DNA from: JARRPM01 sp963765545 | GTDB lineage: Bacteria; Pseudomonadota; Gammaproteobacteria; Pseudomonadales; Halieaceae | Length of the DNA stretch: 64,000 bases | Reading direction: 5' to 3' | Assembly: GCA_963765545.1 (NCBI GenBank) | Contig: CAVXWW010000005.1 | Coordinates: forward strand, 17,514 to 81,513 | In this document: in pieces, positions 8,272 to 17,166 of the stretch | Position numbering within the stretch: the first letter of the stretch is position 1 | How the letters are laid out: each line of letters starts with the position of its first letter | Notes under the pieces: model-generated | Databases searched by the model: none | What the model saw: the letters and a program-made list of their open reading frames with translations, nothing else | What the model was told of the DNA's origin: nothing | Program-made: the position numbers and the translations under genes

Positions 8272-8790
8272 TCAGCGCAATCGGCGCCGGCGCACTGACT
8301 TGGCGCCGGCCATGTTTATCAGGCTCTGCCTGGTATGGGCATGACACAGGGCCGCCGCCAGTGCATCGGCCGCATCTTCCTGCGGTTCCGCCGCCAGTTT
8401 CAGGAGTACCTTGACCATATGTTGCACCTGGGATTTGTCCGCCGCCCCCGTACCCACTACCGACTGCTTGATCTGGCGGGCGGAATACTCCGCCACTTCC
8501 ATGTCGCGTGCCACACAGGCCACAATGGCGGCGCCACGCGCCTGGCCCAGTTTGAGCGCGGAGCCCGCACTCTTTGCCAGGAAGACCTGCTCTATTGCCA
8601 GCTCCGTGGGACCATGCAGCTCCACCAACTCAGTCACGCTGGCATAGATTATCCGCAGCCTTTCCGGCAGTTCGCCCCCCGGTAATCGAATCACGCCACT
8701 AGTGACATACTCGCTGCGGCCGGAGACATAATTGATTATGCCGAAGCCTGTTTTGCGGGAACCGGGGTCAATCCCCAGGATGAGCGACAT
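8272..8790 (-). CDS. ruvC: Crossover junction endodeoxyribonuclease RuvC
   Basis: Holliday junction resolvase of about 172 residues with an RNase H fold. I set the start at the ATG at 8788-8790 because the protein then begins MSLILGIDPGSRKTG as in the family; a longer reading would add 31 unrelated residues. Visible catalytic acids are the Asp in GIDPG, the Glu in LAIEQVF and the Asp pair in EDAADALAAALCHAH. It is the first gene of ruvCAB and is followed by ruvA after 12 bases. Confidence 0.97.
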   Translation of the reverse strand: MSLILGIDPGSRKTGFGIINYVSGRSEYVTSGVIRLPGGELPERLRIIYASVTELVELHGPTELAIEQVFLAKSAGSALKLGQARGAAIVACVARDMEVAEYSARQIKQSVVGTGAADKSQVQHMVKVLLKLAAEPQEDAADALAAALCHAHTRQSLINMAGAKSVRRRRLR

Positions 8791-8823
8791 GCAAATATCC
8801 GCCGGATGCGTCAGGCCCTTATT

Positions 8824-8839
8824 ATGTACAAATTTACAG
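8824..8839 (-). promoter_or_regulatory. LexA (SOS) box-like site upstream of ruvC
   Basis: On the minus strand the 16 bases read CTGTAAATTTGTACAT, against the LexA consensus CTGT-N8-ACAG. One half is perfect and the other differs only in the last base. It lies 33 bases upstream of the ruvC ATG, and ruv genes are SOS-induced in many proteobacteria. One mismatch at a key base leaves this a candidate only. Confidence 0.35.
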
Positions 8840-8946
8840 TATTTATCAGCATTGGAAGTGGTCCTTGTCGGCACTAATTTCATCCGCGTAGACGGCGAGC
8901 CAGACAGGCGAGCAAGGATGAAACCAGCGGTCGCGAAGCCGCGGGG

Positions 8947-9687
8947 TCAAAGAGAGGCGAGCACCTCGTCCGGGATATCGACATTGGTGAAGACATTCTG
9001 CACGTCGTCGAGGTCTTCCAGGGCATCGACCAGGCCCATCAACGCCTCGGCACCCTCGGCGTCAACCGGCACGGTGGTGGAGGCGATCATGGTGACCTCC
9101 CCGTCTTCGGGATTGAGACCAGCGGCCTCCAGACCCGACTTTACCTCACCAAAGTCTTCCCAGGCAGAGATCACATCAACGGAACCGTCGTCATTGAGCT
9201 GGATGTCCTCGGCGCCCACCTCCAGTGCCGCCTCCATCAGGCGCTCCTCCGCAATGCCGGGAGCGAAACTGAGCCGACCCTTGCGGGTAAACAGGTAGGC
9301 CACAGACCCGTCAGTGCCAAGGTTGCCATTGCGCTTGGTGAACGCGTGGCGCACATCGGCCACGGTGCGGTTGCGGTTGTCCGTCATAACCTCAACCAGA
9401 ACGGCGATCCCGCCGGGAGCGTAACCCTCGTAGGTCAGCTCCTCCATATTATCGGTTTCGTTGGCGCCCGCGCCGCGGGCGACAGCGCGGTCGATGGTAT
9501 CGCGGGTCATGTTGGCCGCCAGGGCCTTGTCGATGGCGGCGCGCAGGCGCGGGTTATCTTCAGGCTGGGCGCCCTGCTTGGCGGCGACGACCAGCTCGCG
9601 GATGAGCTTGGTAAACATCTTGCCGCGTTTTGCATCCTGGGCCGCTTTGCGGTGCTTGATATTGGCCCACTTACTATGACCGGCCAT
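8947..9687 (-). CDS. yebC: YebC/PmpR family translation/transcription factor
   Basis: Protein of 246 residues that starts MAGHSKWANIKHRKAAQD, the hallmark of the YebC/TACO1 family. Other conserved parts are NMTRDTIDRAVARG and YEGYAPGGIAVLVE. Members have been described as DNA-binding regulators (PmpR) and, more recently, as factors that help ribosomes through difficult proline-rich stretches. Three-domain length is normal. It lies between aspS and ruvC, as in Pseudomonas. Confidence 0.95.
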   Translation of the reverse strand: MAGHSKWANIKHRKAAQDAKRGKMFTKLIRELVVAAKQGAQPEDNPRLRAAIDKALAANMTRDTIDRAVARGAGANETDNMEELTYEGYAPGGIAVLVEVMTDNRNRTVADVRHAFTKRNGNLGTDGSVAYLFTRKGRLSFAPGIAEERLMEAALEVGAEDIQLNDDGSVDVISAWEDFGEVKSGLEAAGLNPEDGEVTMIASTTVPVDAEGAEALMGLVDALEDLDDVQNVFTNVDIPDEVLASL

Positions 9688-9716
9688 AACGGTCTTCCTT
9701 CTATATATAGATGACG

Positions 9717-11498
9717 CTAGCTTTCCCCGGTTTCTTCCTTGATCTGGCGCAGGCGGATATTCAGATCACGCAGTTGCTGGGCACTGACATCACCGGGCGC
9801 ATCGGTCATCACACAGTGCGCGCTCTGGGTCTTGGGGAAAGCGATTACGTCGCGGATGGAATGGGTTCCGGTCATCAGCATCACCAGGCGATCGAGGCCA
9901 AAGGCCAGCCCGCCGTGGGGAGGGGCCCCATACTGCAACGCTTTCAGCAGGAAGCCAAACTTCTCTTCGGCCTCGGCCTCATCGATCTGCAGGATACGGA
10001 ATACGGCCTCCTGCATATCGCGCTGGTAGATACGAATACTGCCGCCGCCCAGCTCGCAACCGTTGAGCACCATGTCGTAGGCCCGGGACAGGGCCTCACC
10101 CGGGCTCGCTGCCAGCTCTTGTGCACTGCACGAGGGAGCCGTAAAGGGGTGATGCAGCGGTGTCCAGTTACCACTGCCGTCCTGCTCGAACATGGGAAAA
10201 TCAACAACCCACAGCGGAGCCCAGCCCTCGCCAACCAGGCCCTGGTCCTCTGCCACCTTGACACGCAGGGCACCCAGCGCCTCGTTAACCACCTTGGTGC
10301 GATCCGCCCCGAAAAAGATGATGTCGCCGTTACTCGCCTCTAACCGCTGCATCATCTGGGACACTATCTCATCGGGCATAAACTTGAGGATAGGCGACTG
10401 CAAGCCCGCCACGCCAGCGTCAATATCATTGACCTTGATCCAGGCCAGGCCCCGGGCACCAAAGATCGAAACGTAACTTGTATAGTCGTCGATCTCCTTG
10501 CGACTGATGGTCGAGCCGCCGGGCACCTTGAGCGCTGCTACCCGTCCCTGCGGGTCGTCGGCGGGGCCGCGAAATACCTTGAACTCCACCTGCTGCATCA
10601 GGTCGTCGATACTGATCAGCTCCAGCGGTATCCGCAGGTCAGGCTTGTCCGAGCCGTAGCGCTCCATTGCATCCGCATAGCTCATATGCGGCATCTCCGG
10701 CAGATCGACTCCCAGCACGGACTGGAACAACTCACGTACCATGCGTTCCGTGATCGACATGATCTCGGCCTCGTCAAGGAACGAGGTCTCGATATCAATC
10801 TGGGTGAACTCAGGTTGCCGGTCTGCCCGCAGGTCCTCGTCGCGAAAACACTTGGCGATCTGGTAGTAACGGTCAAAGCCGGACACCATCAACAATTGCT
10901 TGAACAGCTGTGGCGACTGGGGCAAGGCAAAAAACTGCCCGGGATGGGTCCGACTGGGCACCAGGTAATCCCGTGCACCTTCGGGAGTCGCCCTGGTCAG
11001 GATGGGGGTCTCAATATCCAGAAAGCCCTCGTCATCCAGGAAATTGCGCACGGCCGAAGTGATCTTCGAACGCAGAATAAGACGCTGCTGCATCTCATGG
11101 CGGCGCAAATCCATATAGCGGTACTGCAGGCGCACCTCCTCCCCCACTGCGGTGTACTCATCCAGCTGGAAGGGAGGCGTGGCTGCCTGGTTGAGAATTT
11201 CCAGTTCTTTGCCGAGCACTTCAATCTCGCCCGTGGGCATGGCGGGATTGATGCTGGCATCGGACCGCGCGCGCACCCGGCCGGTTACCTTCAAAACGTA
11301 CTCGCCGCGCACCCGGTCGGCTCGCTCGAAGTGTTCCTCGGTGTCAGGATCGAATACCACCTGAACAATGCCCTGGCGGTCCCGCATATCGAGGAATATT
11401 ACCCCGCCATGATCGCGTCGCCGGTCAACCCAGCCACACAAGGTGACTGTTTCATCGATGTTGGCTGTTCCCAAAGCGCCACAATAGTGACTGCGCAT
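9717..11498 (-). CDS. aspS: Aspartyl-tRNA synthetase
   Basis: Class IIb synthetase of 593 residues that charges tRNA-Asp. The N-terminal OB-fold anticodon domain begins MRSHYCGALG and has TVTLCGWVDRRRDHGGVIF. The catalytic core has the motif 2 region FRDEDLRADRQPEFTQID and motif 3 GLAFGLDRLVML. Between them lies the bacterial GAD insertion domain. The start codon is preceded by a Lys/Arg-free upstream stretch and follows fmdB. Length is normal for bacterial AspRS. Confidence 0.98.
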   Translation of the reverse strand: MRSHYCGALGTANIDETVTLCGWVDRRRDHGGVIFLDMRDRQGIVQVVFDPDTEEHFERADRVRGEYVLKVTGRVRARSDASINPAMPTGEIEVLGKELEILNQAATPPFQLDEYTAVGEEVRLQYRYMDLRRHEMQQRLILRSKITSAVRNFLDDEGFLDIETPILTRATPEGARDYLVPSRTHPGQFFALPQSPQLFKQLLMVSGFDRYYQIAKCFRDEDLRADRQPEFTQIDIETSFLDEAEIMSITERMVRELFQSVLGVDLPEMPHMSYADAMERYGSDKPDLRIPLELISIDDLMQQVEFKVFRGPADDPQGRVAALKVPGGSTISRKEIDDYTSYVSIFGARGLAWIKVNDIDAGVAGLQSPILKFMPDEIVSQMMQRLEASNGDIIFFGADRTKVVNEALGALRVKVAEDQGLVGEGWAPLWVVDFPMFEQDGSGNWTPLHHPFTAPSCSAQELAASPGEALSRAYDMVLNGCELGGGSIRIYQRDMQEAVFRILQIDEAEAEEKFGFLLKALQYGAPPHGGLAFGLDRLVMLMTGTHSIRDVIAFPKTQSAHCVMTDAPGDVSAQQLRDLNIRLRQIKEETGES

Positions 11499-11528
11499 AA
11501 TCTCATTTCCATCTGGAGTTTTTGGCCG

Positions 11529-11544
11529 GGCCCCAGTTGGGGCC
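11529..11544. other. Intercistronic hairpin between fmdB and aspS
   Basis: GGCCCC-AGTT-GGGGCC forms a perfect six-base-pair stem with a four-base loop. No T tract follows it in the direction of transcription, so it is more likely a mRNA structure in the leader of aspS than a terminator. Confidence 0.4.
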
Positions 11545-11561
11545 AGGGGTAAGGTCGGGCT

Positions 11562-11843
11562 CTACTTGCTCTTGCCAGAGGCGGTGCTGGCGGGTTTGTC
11601 GCTGGCAACAGGCCCGGAGGAGCCGGCGGTATCGGAGCCCCCTGCCAGGTTTTTCTTGTTGCCCGTCTTGAAGTCGGTCTCGTACCAGCCACCGCCCTTG
11701 AGACGAAACGCGGCAGCTGAGACCATCTTCTTCAACGAGGCTTCACCGCAGGCAGGGCAATCCAGCAGCGGCATGTCACTGATTTTCTGCAATGCCTCCA
11801 GCTCCTTGCCGCAGGCCTGACACTGATACTCATATATAGGCAT
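11562..11843 (-). CDS. FmdB-family zinc ribbon protein
   Basis: Small protein of 93 residues with two CxxC knuckles (YQCQACGKE near residue 7 and LDCPACGEAS near residue 30), a putative zinc-ribbon of the FmdB/CxxC_CxxC_SSSS family. It begins MPIYEYQC, as the family does. The C-terminal half is Ser/Gly/Lys-rich and probably disordered. The gene commonly sits just upstream of aspS in gammaproteobacteria. Its function is not established. Confidence 0.9.
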   Translation of the reverse strand: MPIYEYQCQACGKELEALQKISDMPLLDCPACGEASLKKMVSAAAFRLKGGGWYETDFKTGNKKNLAGGSDTAGSSGPVASDKPASTASGKSK

Positions 11844-11995
11844 GACTTGGACCCACCAATGATCGGAAATTGTTAGCGAGAATTTTCGGAGGCGCGGATT
11901 TTAACCCATGCAGGCATACAGGCCAAGCCGGGGTTTCTCAAATAGATGGGGGCAGAACGCCCTGCACCTTGCGGTGCTGCAGGAAGAAGTTATGC

Positions 11996-12026
11996 CCTCC
12001 CGACCGACCGTGGTCGGACCGGGAGG
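11996..12026 (-). terminator. Probable terminator of the HU-like gene
   Basis: A long stem starts 14 bases beyond the stop of the HU-like gene: CCTCCCG pairs with CGGGAGG (11996-12002 with 12020-12026), and inside it CCGACC pairs with GGTCGG. On the minus strand it is followed by a pyrimidine-rich stretch rather than a clean T run, so rho-independent activity is likely but not certain. Confidence 0.55.
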
Positions 12027-12040
12027 TACCGATACGTCTC

Positions 12041-12481
12041 TTAGGAAGCGGCGAATTCCTTCAGCTTCTTCAGGGGACGGATCTTGACCGCAATGCTCGC
12101 AGGCTTGGCCTTGAACACGGTCTGCTCACCAGTGAAGGGGTTGATGCCCTTGCGCGCCTTGCGGGCGGGCTTCTTCACAGTGGTAATCTTCAGGATGCCG
12201 GGAATGGTGAACTCGCCCACGCCGCGCTTCTTGATGCTGCGCTCCATGAGATTATCGAGCTCTTCCATTACCGAACCGATCTGCTTCTTGGTCAGTCCGG
12301 TGTTTTCAGCAACGCTGGCAACGATCTGGCTCTTGGTGAGTTTAGTGGAGATAGCAGGTCCCACTTTCCTGGGCGCCGCCGCTGCCTTTTTCTTGGCTGC
12401 TACCTTTTTCTTGGCGGGAGCCTTCTTGGCTGCTGCCTTCTTGGCTGGAGCTTTCTTTTTAGCTGCTTTATTAGTTGCCAT
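12041..12481 (-). CDS. HU-family nucleoid protein with histone-H1-like Lys/Ala tail
   Basis: Protein of 146 residues. Residues 1-45 are almost entirely Lys, Ala and Pro in AAKKKAPAKK-type repeats, like eukaryotic histone H1 tails. From about residue 48 a HU/IHF fold follows: TKLTKSQIVASVAENTGL, then KRGVGEFTIPGILKI, then the beta-arm KPARKARKGINPFTGE with the conserved Asn-Pro that intercalates DNA. The ATG at 12479-12481 is preceded by a GGAAGG; an upstream ATG would add 31 residues of different composition. It is monocistronic and faces proS. It probably compacts or bends DNA; a specific role cannot be read from the sequence. Confidence 0.88.
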   Translation of the reverse strand: MATNKAAKKKAPAKKAAAKKAPAKKKVAAKKKAAAAPRKVGPAISTKLTKSQIVASVAENTGLTKKQIGSVMEELDNLMERSIKKRGVGEFTIPGILKITTVKKPARKARKGINPFTGEQTVFKAKPASIAVKIRPLKKLKEFAAS

Positions 12482-12801
12482 CTTATTTAGAACCTTCCCT
12501 ATTAGTGAAAACGAAACATGTGTTAAACCCGGACTGCCCGCCTCCCCTGACCGCCGAAAACAGTGCCGCCACAAGTCACGGGTAAATGTATAAATGATGA
12601 AACGCTACAATACAAGCGTTTTTAAGCTTCGACCGTCAAAAAACCCTGTTTTTTCAGGCCCTGGCGATCTCGATCACATTTCAGCACGCTTTTTGCCGCC
12701 GTTTGAAGAGTTCGGCTTCGCACCATATCGGCGCGCTGTACCCATGATGAGTTCAGTCGTAAACTACCCGACCTGTTTTTATCCATATGTCGGACCCACA
12801 C
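12482..12801. promoter_or_regulatory. Divergent intergenic region of the HU-like gene and proS
   Basis: This 320-base stretch has no gene. It holds an inverted repeat AAACGCT...AGCGTTT (12600-12606 and 12615-12621, eight-base spacer). On the minus strand a TTGACG (12634-12639) lies 18 bases from TTGTAT (12610-12615), a weak promoter candidate for the HU-like gene inside the repeat. No convincing promoter was found for proS. Confidence 0.4.
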
Positions 12802-14508
12802 ATGCGTACCAGTAATTTCCTCATCGCCACCCAAAAAGAAACTCCCGCCGATGCCGAGGTCATCAGTCACCAGTTGATGCTGCGCGCAGGGTTGATCCGC
12901 AAGCTGGCGTCCGGTCTCTACACGTGGCTGCCACTGGGCTTAAGAGTGCTGAGAAAAGTGGAGGCCATCGTAAGGGGCGAGATGGACAAATCAGGGGCCC
13001 AGGAATTGAGCATGCCGGTTATGCAACCCGCCGAGCTGTGGCAGGAGTCAGGCCGCTGGGAGCAATACGGGCCCGAGCTGTTGCGCATCAAGGATCGACA
13101 TGAACGGGATTTTTGCCTGGGCCCGACCCATGAGGAAGTTATCACCGACCTGGCACGCAGTGAAATCAAGAGCTACAAACAACTCCCGGCGAACTTTTAC
13201 CAGATCCAGACCAAGGTCCGCGACGAGATTCGCCCGCGCTTCGGGATCATGCGCTCCCGCGAATTCCTGATGAAGGACGCTTACTCTTTTCACGCGACAC
13301 AGGAATCGCTGGAAGAGACCTATCGGGTGATGCACGCAACCTACAGCGCCATTTTCACCCGGCTGGCCCTAGAATTCCGCCCTGTAATTGCCGATTCCGG
13401 CAGCATCGGCGGCAGCACATCGCATGAGTTTCACGTGCTGGCAAATTCCGGCGAGGACGATATCGCATTCAGCGACACGGGCAGCTACGCCGCCAATGTC
13501 GAAATGGCTGAAGCCCTGGCACCGACTGAACCCCGCCCCGACCCCGCCGCTGATCTGCAGGAGGTGGCCACGCCGGGAGTGACATCGATCGATGAGCTGG
13601 CGCAACAACTGTCAGTGGAACCGGCGACAACCGTCAAAACCCTCATGGTTGCCGCGGAGGCGGAGGGCGAACTCCTGGCGCTGGTGCTGCGCGGTGACCA
13701 CCAACTGAACCCCGTAAAGGCAGAGAAACTTGAGGGAGTCGCGTCACCCCTGCGCATGGCCACCGAAGAGGAGGTGCGCGCCGCCTGCGGTGCCGGATTC
13801 GGCTCACTGGGGCCGGTCGGGCTGGCGGTGCCAACAATCGTTGATCGCAGTGCGGCCAACCTGGCTGACTTCAGCTGCGGTGCCAACCGGGACGACTTTC
13901 ACTTTACCGGCGCAAACTGGGGCAGAGACTGCTCGCCAGGCCGGGTGGAAGACCTGCGCCAGGTGCAAGAAGGCGATCCCAGCCCCGACGGCGAGGGTCT
14001 GCTACAGATAAAACGCGGCATCGAGGTAGGCCATATTTTCCAGCTGGGCACGAAATACAGCGAGGCGATGGGTGCCAGGGTGCTGGACGAAACCGGCAGG
14101 AATGTCACCATGACCATGGGGTGTTACGGGATAGGGGTGAGCCGTATTGTGGCCGCCGCGATCGAACAGAATCACGATGAGAGCGGTATTATCTGGCCGG
14201 CCAGCATGGCGCCGTTCCAGATTGCCATCGTTCCCCTGAATATGCACAAGTCCCCGACGGTGGCCGAATGCGCCAATGAATTGTACGCCACACTGACAGA
14301 CGCAGGCATCGAGGTACTGATGGACGACCGCAATGAGCGGCCCGGGGTCAAGTTTGCCGACATGGAGTTGATTGGCATTCCGCACCGCGTCGTTATCGGC
14401 GACCGGGCGCTGGCCGACAACAATATTGAGTACAAGGGCCGCACTGACGGAGACTCCGAGCTGGTGCCGCGCGACGACATCCTGACGTTCCTGCAGGCAA
14501 GGCTGTAA
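12802..14508 (+). CDS. proS: Prolyl-tRNA synthetase (bacterial type with editing domain)
   Basis: Class IIa synthetase of 568 residues that charges tRNA-Pro. I prefer the ATG at 12802 (MRTSNFLIATQKETP), the usual N-terminus; an in-frame ATG at 12787 adds five residues. Motif 2 lies in RPRFGIMRSREFLMKDAYSF, motif 3 in CYGIGVSRIVAAAIEQN. The INS editing domain that clears Ala-tRNA-Pro lies at about residues 225-400 (TVKTLMVAAE, ADFSCGANRDDFHFTG). The C-terminal anticodon-binding domain is complete. It stands alone and faces the HU-like gene. Confidence 0.98.
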   Translation: MRTSNFLIATQKETPADAEVISHQLMLRAGLIRKLASGLYTWLPLGLRVLRKVEAIVRGEMDKSGAQELSMPVMQPAELWQESGRWEQYGPELLRIKDRHERDFCLGPTHEEVITDLARSEIKSYKQLPANFYQIQTKVRDEIRPRFGIMRSREFLMKDAYSFHATQESLEETYRVMHATYSAIFTRLALEFRPVIADSGSIGGSTSHEFHVLANSGEDDIAFSDTGSYAANVEMAEALAPTEPRPDPAADLQEVATPGVTSIDELAQQLSVEPATTVKTLMVAAEAEGELLALVLRGDHQLNPVKAEKLEGVASPLRMATEEEVRAACGAGFGSLGPVGLAVPTIVDRSAANLADFSCGANRDDFHFTGANWGRDCSPGRVEDLRQVQEGDPSPDGEGLLQIKRGIEVGHIFQLGTKYSEAMGARVLDETGRNVTMTMGCYGIGVSRIVAAAIEQNHDESGIIWPASMAPFQIAIVPLNMHKSPTVAECANELYATLTDAGIEVLMDDRNERPGVKFADMELIGIPHRVVIGDRALADNNIEYKGRTDGDSELVPRDDILTFLQARL

Positions 14509-14712
14509 CGCGGCTATTCGCCCGCCCACATGCGAGGAAAGGGCGGGGAGTGGGCACAATTCTGGTCAGCAGCCCGGGTTTCCCGGAATCAACACACCCG
14601 CAGGGCCAGATAATCGGTCTACGGGTAGAATAAGTTTGCCCGGTTGTTTGACATTGGTTTTGCAGCCCACCAATATGGGGTCGGGGCAAAGCACGGCTAC
14701 CAAAATAACTCA

Positions 14713-15558
14713 ATGACCGATATACAAAAACTAAGTCAATGGAATCGGGATATCTCAAGGGCAATCGCCGCTCTTGGCAACGACCAGTTCTTCCCGACCT
14801 TGATCCAGGCTATCCAGGGCCAGGTGAAATTCGATTACCCGCAAGTTTGGGTTTTCCACCGCGACCTTCCGCCCCGCATTCTTTATCACGAAATACCGGA
14901 CCACGCCTTCGGTAGACAGGTAGACCAGTACCTCGAAGGCCCCTACAGCGAGGATCCGTTCTACCGAACATCCATGGAACAACCCCGCTCAAAACTCTAC
15001 CGCATGTCCCGAATCACGCTGGGCAAACTGCGCCAATCGGAGTACTACCGCGGCTACTATGTAGATACCGGCACGGTGGATGAAGCGGCTTACATAGCCA
15101 AATTGCGCGGCGGCAGCGTCATCAACCTGGACATGATGCGCCTGCCCGAGCACGGTGAGTTTACCGAGGAGGAGTACGAAACCCTCTATCTGCTGGCAGA
15201 GCCGGTGTCGGAACTGCTCAAGTGCCATAGCGAGCACGACAATTTTGCGGTGACGCACCTGATCCAGCCCGGCATCGATCACCAGATCGACCTGGCGTTT
15301 CGCACCTTCGGGGAGTCAGTACTGTCGCCACGTGAGAAAGGTGTGCTCGAGCTCATGCTGCGCGGCTACGGCACCGACGTGTCGGCCCAGCGGCTCGGAA
15401 TTGCCATTGAAACCGTGCGCCGCCATCGCAAAAGCATTTACCGAAAACTCGATGTGAACTCCCAGACCGACCTGTTCTCACTCTTCATCAATTCCCTGTC
15501 CTGCCTGGGTCGGGCGGGCGGCGGAGACCCGCTCAGCGTCTACATGTCGCCTCGCTAG
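14713..15558 (+). CDS. LuxR-family transcriptional regulator (solo)
   Basis: Regulator of 281 residues from the ATG at 14713; a longer frame exists but its first 23 residues look random. The N-terminal half contains YLEGPYSEDPFYR, which resembles the Tyr...Asp-Pro ligand-pocket region of autoinducer-binding LuxR proteins. The C-terminal 65 residues are a LuxR/FixJ helix-turn-helix: LSPREKGVLELMLRGY, then IAIETVRRHRKSIYRKLDV. No luxI-type synthase is nearby. It is followed after 170 bases by a glutamine-synthetase-like ligase, so it may control that gene in response to an amine or amino acid; that is inference. Confidence 0.85.
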   Translation: MTDIQKLSQWNRDISRAIAALGNDQFFPTLIQAIQGQVKFDYPQVWVFHRDLPPRILYHEIPDHAFGRQVDQYLEGPYSEDPFYRTSMEQPRSKLYRMSRITLGKLRQSEYYRGYYVDTGTVDEAAYIAKLRGGSVINLDMMRLPEHGEFTEEEYETLYLLAEPVSELLKCHSEHDNFAVTHLIQPGIDHQIDLAFRTFGESVLSPREKGVLELMLRGYGTDVSAQRLGIAIETVRRHRKSIYRKLDVNSQTDLFSLFINSLSCLGRAGGGDPLSVYMSPR

Positions 15559-15728
15559 CCCACCACCCGGCGCGGCCCCCTACCGGGCGGTCAAATCCCC
15601 TCCAAAGCCCCGCCCTGCAAGCCGTGAACCCCGTCCCTCGCCCCCTTTGCGCTGCCCAAACTAGGGCATTGAGTCGGCGTAGTGAAGTAGCGATAGTGCA
15701 CCATTCCCGGTAACCATGCGGTGACAGA

Positions 15729-17072
15729 ATGTCGCTAGAAGCCGATTGGTTCTTGCGAGCTCATCCAGAAATCACCACCATCGAGGTCCTTCTCCCGGAT
15801 TGCAACGGCATCATGCGGGGCAAATGGCTGCCTCGGCACAAGCTCGGCTCCATTTTTGAGGGAGAGCTCAAACTGCCCAAGACAGCGCTGAGCCTCGATA
15901 TCTGGGGCAGGGACGTACAGGAACTTGTTTTTGCCTCCGGCGATGCCGATGGTATCTGCCGTCCGGTGGAAGGTTCACTGCTGCCCACGCCCTGGTCTCC
16001 CGATGGGCAGCATGGGCAGGTCATGCTCTCCATGTTCAGCGATGACGGCACCCCCTACATGGGTGACCCCCGCCATGTCCTGAAGCAGGTCCTGAGCCTC
16101 TACCAGGAAGCGGGCTGGCGCCCGGTGGTGGCGGCTGAACTCGAGTTCAGCCTGGTGCGCTGGGACGACACGCAACCGGGCCATACCTGCCCCTCCCTGC
16201 CCGGCAACTCGCCGGTGGGCGGGAATACCTACGGCCTTGATGTACTCAATCACCACCAGGCTCTGCTGGAAGACCTTCGGTTGGCCTGCGAGCTGCAGGA
16301 CCTGCCCTTCGACGGCGTGGTCAAGGAGTCCTCGCCCTCCCAGTACGAGATCAACATGCACCACGTGGACAACCCTGTGCTGGCCGCCAAGCAAATCATA
16401 ATGATGAAGCGCCTGATCAAGGGCGTGGCCGGCAAGCACGGCCTGATCGCCAGTTTTATGCCTAAACCCTTCGAAAACGAGGCCGGCAACGGCATGCACG
16501 TGCACTGCAGCGTGCTGGATGAAAAGGGAGTCAATATCTTCGACGATGGCACTGACCTGGGCACCCCGCTGCTACACAGCGCAATTGGCGGCTGCCTGCA
16601 GCACATGGCCGAGTCTGTCACCATATTCGCCCCCAGTTACAACTCTTATCGCCGCTTCCAGCCCGGCTGCCACGCGCCCACATTCCCCAGCTGGGGGTAT
16701 GAAAATCGCACCGTTGCGGTGCGCGTACCGGCAGGTAACCACACCGCCCGGCGCCTGGAACACCGCGTGGCCGGCGCTGACGCCAACCCGTACCTGTTAT
16801 TTGCCGTACTACTGGCCGCCGTGCGCGAGGGTATCCTGGCAAACGTGTCGCCGGGCAAGCCCGTCACCGGTGACGGCTACGCCAAGGAAAAGAAAACCCT
16901 CCCTGTCGATATGCCCGATGCCGTCAGGCTGTTCAGCAAATCGGACTTTATCCGCAAGGCGATGGGCGCAGAGTTCCAGCGCATCTTCACCTTGACCAAA
17001 GAGCAGGAGATCGCCGAATTCCGGCGCCGCATCACCACCCTCGAATACCAGTCCTACCTTGAGCAACTGTAG
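15729..17072 (+). CDS. Glutamine synthetase-family ligase (gamma-glutamylputrescine synthetase-like)
   Basis: Protein of 447 residues of the type III/PuuA-like glutamine synthetase group, which ligates glutamate to ammonia or an amine using ATP. Conserved pieces are the N-terminal beta-grasp start (VLLPDCNGIMRGKWLP), VAAELEFSLV (metal ligands), NGMHVHCSV (metal and ATP binding), ENRTVAVRVPAG (glutamate binding) and DANPYLLFAVLLA. It is shorter than GlnA and lacks the adenylylation Tyr context, so assimilation of ammonia is unlikely to be its main job. Substrate cannot be fixed from sequence; polyamine catabolism is a fair guess from the family. Confidence 0.85.
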   Translation: MSLEADWFLRAHPEITTIEVLLPDCNGIMRGKWLPRHKLGSIFEGELKLPKTALSLDIWGRDVQELVFASGDADGICRPVEGSLLPTPWSPDGQHGQVMLSMFSDDGTPYMGDPRHVLKQVLSLYQEAGWRPVVAAELEFSLVRWDDTQPGHTCPSLPGNSPVGGNTYGLDVLNHHQALLEDLRLACELQDLPFDGVVKESSPSQYEINMHHVDNPVLAAKQIIMMKRLIKGVAGKHGLIASFMPKPFENEAGNGMHVHCSVLDEKGVNIFDDGTDLGTPLLHSAIGGCLQHMAESVTIFAPSYNSYRRFQPGCHAPTFPSWGYENRTVAVRVPAGNHTARRLEHRVAGADANPYLLFAVLLAAVREGILANVSPGKPVTGDGYAKEKKTLPVDMPDAVRLFSKSDFIRKAMGAEFQRIFTLTKEQEIAEFRRRITTLEYQSYLEQL

Positions 17073-17166
17073 CTGCCGCCCACAAAGGCCGGGGGCGCCA
17101 CCAAATACGGCATAATGGCGCAAACTGTCATGGACCGTGCACAGTCCCAATGTTACAAATGGAACC

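Noticed and set aside
11529..11544. Terminator between fmdB and aspS
   Set aside because: The stem is good but there is no T run on the transcribed strand and the two genes are commonly cotranscribed.
14509..14712. tRNA or terminator after proS
   Set aside because: GC-rich repeats (GCCCGCCC, GGGCGGGG) can pair, but there is no T tract, and no tRNA-like T-loop or acceptor stem was found.
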